This document shows positions 6,477 to 9,901 of a stretch of DNA of 9,901 nt, piece by piece. A program made the translations under genes and the position numbers. Every line of letters starts with the position of its first letter. Within the stretch, counting starts at the first letter, position 1. This DNA comes from an uncultured Eubacteriales bacterium (lineage in GTDB: Bacteria > Bacillota > Clostridia > Oscillospirales > Acutalibacteraceae), in the NCBI GenBank assembly GCA_900313475.1, contig OMRJ01000121.1, positions 1 through 9,901 of the forward strand, given 5' to 3'. The notes under the pieces were generated by a model. It was not told where the DNA came from. It ran no database searches and was given only the letters and a program-made list of their open reading frames with translations.

Positions 6477-7076
6477 GTGCCGGCACGCTGTTTTTTGCAA
6501 TGCGCAATAAACGAGAAAAACAGCGAGGAAAAGGGTGTTTTCGCCTGCGGCTGTGAGATATGCGCACACGGCGCACAAAACAAAAAAGACGGCTCCGCCG
6601 CAGACGGAGCAGATACGACGCGCCCTGTTCTCAGACATGTGCAGCAGAAGGATATCCGACAGAATGCGCCCTCCGTCGAGAAATGTCATCGGAAGAAGAT
6701 TCACCGCGCCGAGCGCAATATTTGCTTCGGCGGCGCGAATAAACCGCTCTCCGCCCGTAGCGAAGAACAGCATTGCGGCGCCCGCGGCGATCGCAATATT
6801 AACGAGAGGTCCGGCGGCGGCTGCCGCGATATCGTTTTTATACGGCAGCGCTCCCGACAGCCTGCTCTCTATCCTCGCCCCTCCGGGCGACAGAAAAAGC
6901 GTGAGAGATCTGTCGCCCAGTCCCAGCAGAACGGCGGCGTGCCCGGCTTCGTGCAGAAGCGCCGACACAAACACAAGCGTCAGCGACTCACCGAGCCTTG
7001 AATTTGCCGCGAACGCGCAGAACGCGGCAAACGGGAAGCCTATATGTATACGCACACGCCCGAGCCTTATGTACAT
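6468..7076 (-). CDS. spoIVFB: SpoIVFB-like M50 site-2 protease
   Basis: This 202-residue polytopic membrane protein is an intramembrane zinc protease of family M50. Seen: HEAGH at residues 42-46 inside a hydrophobic helix (zinc ligands and catalytic Glu43), and NLLPMTFLDGG at 126-136, the NxxPxxxLDGG motif supplying the third ligand, Asp134. Hydrophobic segments lie near 13-24, 33-52, 84-106, 118-140 and 157-195. In Bacillus subtilis, SpoIVFB cleaves pro-sigma-K in the membrane around the forespore. The small size, absence of PDZ or CBS domains and the M23 partner directly upstream support the SpoIVFB reading over a general RseP-type protease. Its ATG overlaps the stop of the M23 gene by one base (TGATG), so translation is probably coupled. 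Whether pro-sigma-K is the substrate in this organism is inferred from family and context. Confidence 0.85.
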   Translation of the reverse strand: MYIRLGRVRIHIGFPFAAFCAFAANSRLGESLTLVFVSALLHEAGHAAVLLGLGDRSLTLFLSPGGARIESRLSGALPYKNDIAAAAAGPLVNIAIAAGAAMLFFATGGERFIRAAEANIALGAVNLLPMTFLDGGRILSDILLLHMSENRARRICSVCGGAVFFVLCAVCAYLTAAGENTLFLAVFLVYCALQKTACRHLK

Positions 7077-7870
7077 CAGCCGAGCGGCACCGCTTCGTCG
7101 AGAAGAAAAGACGGATCAAGCTTTTCGCCGTCGCGCTGTACCTCAAAATGAAGATGCGGCCCCGTGGCAAGTCCCGTTTCCCCCACAAAGCCGATAACGT
7201 CGCCCTTTCGTATGCGCACGCCCTTCTCTGTGTTCACCCTGTCCATATGGCAGTAAAGCGTACACAAACCGTTATCGTGGAGCAGCTTCACGTAATTCCC
7301 TGCGGCTTCGCCCACGCCTGTGTCACAGACGGTGCCGTCGAGCGCCGCAAGAATCGGCGTCCCCTTCGGGGCGGCTATATCCGTACCGGAGTGAAAACCG
7401 TCGGTGCCGTAGACAGGGTGCACTCTTTTTCCGAACAGCGACGTAACCTTTCCCGAAACGGGCAGGCACGGAACGTCGCCCGCCTCATAGAAAGCAAAAT
7501 TCAGGCAGTCCTCCGCTTCGCGCTCATTAAGGTCTATCCCGCCCGCCGATAAGTCGTTTGAAGTGTCCGTTTCTTTGCCTGACGTTTCGCCGTTTGTGCC
7601 TTTGCCGCCTTTTTCCGCAGCGTCCTCCGTCGGAGCGCATGTCGTTTCTGCGGGTCGGCGCAGAATCGGGATACCCGATGACAGATCGATTCCGCCGCTC
7701 ATAAGCGACGAAAATTCCTCCCGCATCTCATCAAACAGCGGACGGTCAAGCTTGTACACCGCGCCGATAACTGCACCGATTATCAGGCACACCGCCAGCT
7801 GCACGACCGTCAGCTTTATAAACATGTCGTTTTTGTTCGTCCTTTTCACCGTGAGCGGTACTTCTCGCAT
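7076..7870 (-). CDS. spoIVFA: SpoIVFA-like membrane protein with M23/LytM domain
   Basis: A 264-residue single-pass protein. After a basic N-terminus, residues about 17-40 form a transmembrane helix. A low-complexity Gly/Ser/Thr/Glu linker follows (about 75-115), and the C-terminal LytM domain spans about 135-260. In B. subtilis, SpoIVFA anchors and inhibits SpoIVFB, the next gene here. Unlike a purely structural LytM domain, this one keeps the full M23 metal and catalytic set: HSGTD (His160, Asp164), YCHM (His208) and HLH (His239, His241). It could therefore cleave peptidoglycan cross-bridges, perhaps in engulfment as SpoIIQ-type proteins do. A short GGIDL motif occurs twice (59-63 and 110-114) flanking the linker. 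ATG 7870 has a strong AGGGGGAA ribosome binding site. The gene name rests on its coupling to the M50 gene; an alternative label is simply M23 family metallopeptidase. Confidence 0.8.
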   Translation of the reverse strand: MREVPLTVKRTNKNDMFIKLTVVQLAVCLIIGAVIGAVYKLDRPLFDEMREEFSSLMSGGIDLSSGIPILRRPAETTCAPTEDAAEKGGKGTNGETSGKETDTSNDLSAGGIDLNEREAEDCLNFAFYEAGDVPCLPVSGKVTSLFGKRVHPVYGTDGFHSGTDIAAPKGTPILAALDGTVCDTGVGEAAGNYVKLLHDNGLCTLYCHMDRVNTEKGVRIRKGDVIGFVGETGLATGPHLHFEVQRDGEKLDPSFLLDEAVPLG

Positions 7871-7890
7871 ATTATTCCCCCTGCGTGTCC

Positions 7891-7910
7891 GAGCCGAAAA
7901 AAAACGGCTC
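7891..7910 (-). other. 5' leader hairpin with an eight-T loop
   Basis: A perfect inverted repeat, GAGCCG and CGGCTC, with a loop of eight T on the minus strand. It lies between the predicted promoter and the M23 ribosome binding site. Because the T-run is in the loop rather than after the stem, it does not look like an intrinsic terminator. It could affect mRNA stability. Confidence 0.5.
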
Positions 7911-7920
7911 CGTTTGATAG

Positions 7921-7949
7921 ATTATATGCACAGGGAAACAAAACAATTC
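7921..7949 (-). promoter_or_regulatory. candidate sigma-E-type promoter for the M23-M50 pair
   Basis: The minus strand carries CATATAAT (7921-7928), one base off the sigma-E -10 consensus CATACAAT. GAATTGT (7943-7949) stands 14 nt upstream in the sigma-E -35 position. The same -10 contains a perfect TATAAT but has no convincing sigma-A -35. The B. subtilis spoIVF operon is sigma-E dependent, which agrees. No experimental support. Confidence 0.4.
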
Positions 7950-7968
7950 GGCACACCTGTCTTCCTGC

Positions 7969-8063
7969 ATTTGATTTTTTTCAAATCACACACGCCGTTT
8001 TCGCGAAAAATCATAAAGCCGCATGAATGACGGAGCAAGCAAAACCGATACGGCGTATGCCGT
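7969..8063. repeat. three inverted repeats in the spoIIR-M23 intergenic region
   Basis: Between the spoIIR stop (8115) and the promoter of the M23 gene I see no gene but three perfect inverted repeats: ATTTGA/TCAAAT with a six-T loop (7969-7986), the 12-bp palindrome TTTTCGCGAAAA (7998-8009), and ACGGC/GCCGT with a four-base loop (8050-8063). The last is followed on the minus strand by only a short T4 run, a weak candidate terminator for spoIIR. The palindrome could be an operator. Confidence 0.4.
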
Positions 8064-8114
8064 TTCCGACCCGAACGAGCTTTCTTCAGCCTTTTACGGC
8101 ACACCGAGGCACCG

Positions 8115-8744
8115 TTATTTCTTCTTAAAAATACGCTCTATCAGTTCGGCTATTTTGAAACGCACCTCATATTTCGGCGACTGCTCCACCACCTTGCGCT
8201 CATGCGCGGGAAACACCGCTGCGCCGTCCTCATCCTCACGGGTAACGGCGGGAAGGCACAGAGGAGGAAACATCACACACCACCAGTTTTTACCCTTGCC
8301 CTCGCCGAGCACTATCCGCACCGCCTCATATTTACCTGCAGGGAGCGTTATATCGCCGTAGGCTCGCGTATCGAAATATTCGCTGACCGTCTCCGCGCGC
8401 ACTCCGTAATCAAAACCGTTTTCGCGCAGCGCGGCGGTTGCCGCCTGTTCTATTTTTTCAAGTTCGGGAGTAATTCTCCGTTCGGCTTCGTCCGCCGTGA
8501 CGGAGCCGTCGAAAATATCGGCGCCCGTTTCAAGCACTCTGTCGCGGACAAGCAGCTTCACAGCCTGATCCGCTTCGGAATCGGAATTTGCGATGACATG
8601 CAGCCGCAGCACATCCTCATGTACACATTTTGCCGATGCAAAAAAGCTCACCACGCTGCAAAGCGCAATGCTCAAGGTGAGCAGAACGGCGCTTAAAGCA
8701 TAGAGAGCCCTTTGTGATTTCAGTGCAAATAATATGTTCTTCAT
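8115..8744 (-). CDS. spoIIR: stage II sporulation protein R
   Basis: This 209-residue protein is the forespore-made, secreted signal that induces the SpoIIGA protease in the mother-cell membrane to process pro-sigma-E. Seen: an N-terminal signal anchor at about residues 13-36, then VLRLHVIANSDSEADQ from about residue 45 and VRD near 66, and the near-C-terminal GKNWWCVMFPPLC at 151-163. These are the diagnostic SpoIIR blocks. ATG 8744 is preferred over the in-frame TTG at 8762 because AAAGGA lies nine bases before it, inside the longer frame. It follows ispE by 94 nt; ispE upstream of spoIIR is an arrangement I have seen in Clostridia. Expression is probably sigma-F dependent, see the promoter candidate in the gap. 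The family call is firm, and it is the main evidence for sporulation in this organism. Confidence 0.95.
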   Translation of the reverse strand: MKNILFALKSQRALYALSAVLLTLSIALCSVVSFFASAKCVHEDVLRLHVIANSDSEADQAVKLLVRDRVLETGADIFDGSVTADEAERRITPELEKIEQAATAALRENGFDYGVRAETVSEYFDTRAYGDITLPAGKYEAVRIVLGEGKGKNWWCVMFPPLCLPAVTREDEDGAAVFPAHERKVVEQSPKYEVRFKIAELIERIFKKK

Positions 8745-8795
8745 TTTTTTGCGTCCTTTCAAACCGTTTTGATCTCGAAGAAAGCTTTCGGAGAA

Positions 8796-8826
8796 CAGTT
8801 TGGGACGCGCCGTGCGGTTTTATTCA
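8796..8826 (-). promoter_or_regulatory. candidate sigma-F/sigma-G-type promoter for spoIIR
   Basis: The minus strand has TGAATA (8821-8826), an 18-nt spacer, then CAAACTG (8796-8802), close to the forespore consensus TGAATA / CATACTA. It ends about 50 nt before the spoIIR start, and spoIIR is a known sigma-F target in Bacillus. The -10 match is five of seven, so this is a suggestion only. Confidence 0.4.
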
Positions 8827-8838
8827 CTCGTTGAGGTT

Positions 8839-9684
8839 TTATTTTCCGCTCACGGTTTCGCACACCGTGACGAACGGCACCTGCAGCCGCAGCTTTTCGG
8901 CAGCCGTCTGCGCTTCTCTTTCATTTTCAAACAGTCCGTAATACGCCGAGCCGCTGCCGGACATAGATGAAAAGAACGCGCCGTTTTCATTCAGCGTTTT
9001 CTTAACAGAATCCCCCTCCGCAACATCGGTCAGCTCCTCAAATATATTAAACGCCCGCGAAAATGCACTGCGCCACTCGCCGCGCGACGCATAAAAAACA
9101 AAATCCGTAACATCGGGATGGCGAAGCCTTTCCGCGCCGTCAAACCGTGAAAACGCCTTTCCGGTTGAAACTCCGGCATCGGGCTTTGCAATCACGCACC
9201 ACGCCCCGAAAGCCGGCAGCGGCGCCATCACTTCGCCTTTATTCAGGCACAGTGCCGTGCCTCCGCGCAGACAGAACGGAACGTCCGCACCGACGTTGAG
9301 CGCAATATCAAACAGCTCGTCCGCCGTCACGGCATCGGGCATCATTCCGTCGAGCGCACGCAGAACCGCCGCCGCATCGGCGCTGCCGCCTCCCAGCCCC
9401 GCCTCATGCGGGATGTGCTTTTCGATGTATATACGCACTCCGCACGCACTGCCGGTCTTTGCGAGAAACAGCCGAGCCGCCCTGAACGCCGTATTGCGCG
9501 AATCGGTCGGCACCGTTTTGTCGGAGCAAGCGATCTCGATTCCGCCGCCGTCGGATATATCTACTCTGACCCGGTCGCAAAGTCCAACGCTCTGCATAAC
9601 CGTGCTTATCGCGTGATATCCGTCGGGGAGAACCCCTGTCAGATCGAGAATCAAATTTATTTTTGCAAAAGCTGCAAGCTCCAT
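8839..9684 (-). CDS. ispE: 4-diphosphocytidyl-2-C-methyl-D-erythritol kinase
   Basis: A 281-residue GHMP-family kinase that phosphorylates the 2-hydroxyl of CDP-methylerythritol with ATP in the cytoplasmic MEP route to IPP and DMAPP. Seen: AFAKINLILDLTG at the N-terminus with the catalytic lysine (Lys8), DGYH shortly after, the GHMP ATP-binding loop PHEAGLGGGSADAA ending near residue 105, GADVPF with catalytic Asp134, and the C-terminal MSGSGSAYYG loop near 241-250. Length is typical. ATG 9684 is chosen because GGAG (9691-9694) lies six bases before it and the protein then starts like other IspE; the in-frame ATG at 9696 has its purine stretch directly abutting it. It is the first complete gene in the window, 94 nt upstream of spoIIR. 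Nothing is missing, and the assignment is firm. Confidence 0.95.
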   Translation of the reverse strand: MELAAFAKINLILDLTGVLPDGYHAISTVMQSVGLCDRVRVDISDGGGIEIACSDKTVPTDSRNTAFRAARLFLAKTGSACGVRIYIEKHIPHEAGLGGGSADAAAVLRALDGMMPDAVTADELFDIALNVGADVPFCLRGGTALCLNKGEVMAPLPAFGAWCVIAKPDAGVSTGKAFSRFDGAERLRHPDVTDFVFYASRGEWRSAFSRAFNIFEELTDVAEGDSVKKTLNENGAFFSSMSGSGSAYYGLFENEREAQTAAEKLRLQVPFVTVCETVSGK

Positions 9685-9690
9685 TCGGCA

Positions 9691-9694
9691 CTCC
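9691..9694 (-). promoter_or_regulatory. ribosome binding site deciding the ispE start
   Basis: GGAG on the minus strand, six bases before ATG 9684. It overlaps the alternative in-frame ATG at 9696, supporting the shorter IspE. Confidence 0.5.
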
Positions 9695-9750
9695 ATCCTT
9701 TAATTGCTTTTTCGGTGCGCGAAGCCTCTGCCGCGTCACCTTATGTCTGT

Positions 9751-9759
9751 ATTTTAACA
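9751..9759 (-). promoter_or_regulatory. extended -10 promoter candidate for ispE
   Basis: The minus strand reads TGTTAAAAT, an extended -10 (TGn plus TAAAAT), downstream of A-rich sequence. No good -35 is present at 16-18 nt. It would give a leader of about 60 nt before ispE. Confidence 0.4.
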
Positions 9760-9814
9760 TATCTCCGTTTTTTTTCATATACCGTTTGCAATTTTTTTTG
9801 TTTCTGTGTATACT

Positions 9815-9901
9815 TAAGCTGACGGGACTTGAACCCGTGTCGGTTTTGACCGGTCGGATTTAGCTCATGCCGCGTTAAAACCCTTGCAAATACGTCAAGT
9901 A
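9815..9901 (-). ncRNA. 3' end of a tRNA-like RNA (element copy 3), 5' part outside window
   Basis: On the minus strand the last 24 bases are a perfect 5-bp T-stem, ACGGG and CCCGT, around the T-loop TTCAAGT, followed by CAGCTTA, an acceptor-like 3' strand. This matches the two minihelix elements at 20 of 24 positions. The matching 5' strand TAAGCTG does not occur in the 63 bases available upstream, and no anticodon arm can be drawn. A hairpin CGGT/ACCG (loop CAAA) lies just before the T-arm, and GGTTTT pairs with AAAACC around 9844-9877. The gene, if real, is therefore longer than 85 nt. Possible readings are a tmRNA 3' end (CCGACACGGGTTC resembles the usual GGACGCGGGTTC), an unusual long-arm tRNA, or an attachment site of an integrated element. 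No CCA is encoded. Confidence 0.4.

Noticed and set aside
7891..7910. Intrinsic terminator upstream of the M23 gene
   Set aside because: The T-run forms the loop of the hairpin rather than following the stem, in both orientations.
7922..8104. 60-residue cysteine-containing minus-strand frame between spoIIR and the M23 gene
   Set aside because: It starts with GTG without a ribosome binding site, runs through two inverted repeats and the promoter candidate, and has no recognisable motif.
9815..9901. Ordinary tRNA gene at the right edge
   Set aside because: T-arm and acceptor 3' strand are present, but there is no anticodon arm or 5' acceptor strand at tRNA distance, so only a tRNA-like partial RNA is reported.

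Overview
This is a bacterial window in which every credible gene lies on the minus strand, so transcription runs from position 9901 toward 1. The base composition is moderately GC-rich, and the genes are tightly packed with AGGAGG-type ribosome binding sites. The gene set includes SpoIIR, a SpoIVFA-like/SpoIVFB-like pair and IspE of the MEP pathway. Together these point to an endospore-forming or recently spore-forming Clostridia-type Firmicute, probably an uncultured gut or anaerobic lineage. The exact taxon cannot be told from the sequence alone.

In transcription order, the right edge (9815-9901) holds the 3' end of a tRNA-like RNA that is cut by the window. Next come ispE (isoprenoid precursor synthesis) and spoIIR (the forespore signal that triggers sigma-E activation). 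A 370-nt stretch between spoIIR and the next gene start carries a candidate sigma-E promoter and several inverted repeats. It leads into a one-base-overlapping pair: an M23/LytM membrane protein (SpoIVFA-like) and an M50 site-2 protease (SpoIVFB-like). After a good sigma-A-type promoter and a 40-nt tRNA-like hairpin comes a compact operon. It encodes a B12-binding-like/radical SAM protein (TIGR03960 type), its usual partner DUF2344/TIGR03936, a soluble S24/S26 signal-peptidase-like protein, a patatin-like phospholipase, the ComM/YifB AAA+ ATPase, and a LOG-family nucleotide hydrolase that runs off the left edge.

M23, M50, radical SAM and DUF2344 in that order match an arrangement I know from Firmicutes. 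There the block usually continues into ribonuclease G, rplU and rpmA. Here it continues instead into S26, patatin, comM and LOG.

The least explained feature is a small family of tRNA-like elements. Two 40-nt copies (486-525 and 6392-6431) match at 33 of 40 positions. Each can fold as a tRNA acceptor stem plus a T-arm with the rest of the tRNA replaced by a 9-nt linker, or alternatively as one 12-bp hairpin. One copy sits in the predicted 5' leader of the radical SAM operon and the other fills the comM-LOG junction. A third, longer relative with the same T-arm and acceptor 3' strand begins at 9815 and continues past the window. I did not recognise this family as a described RNA.
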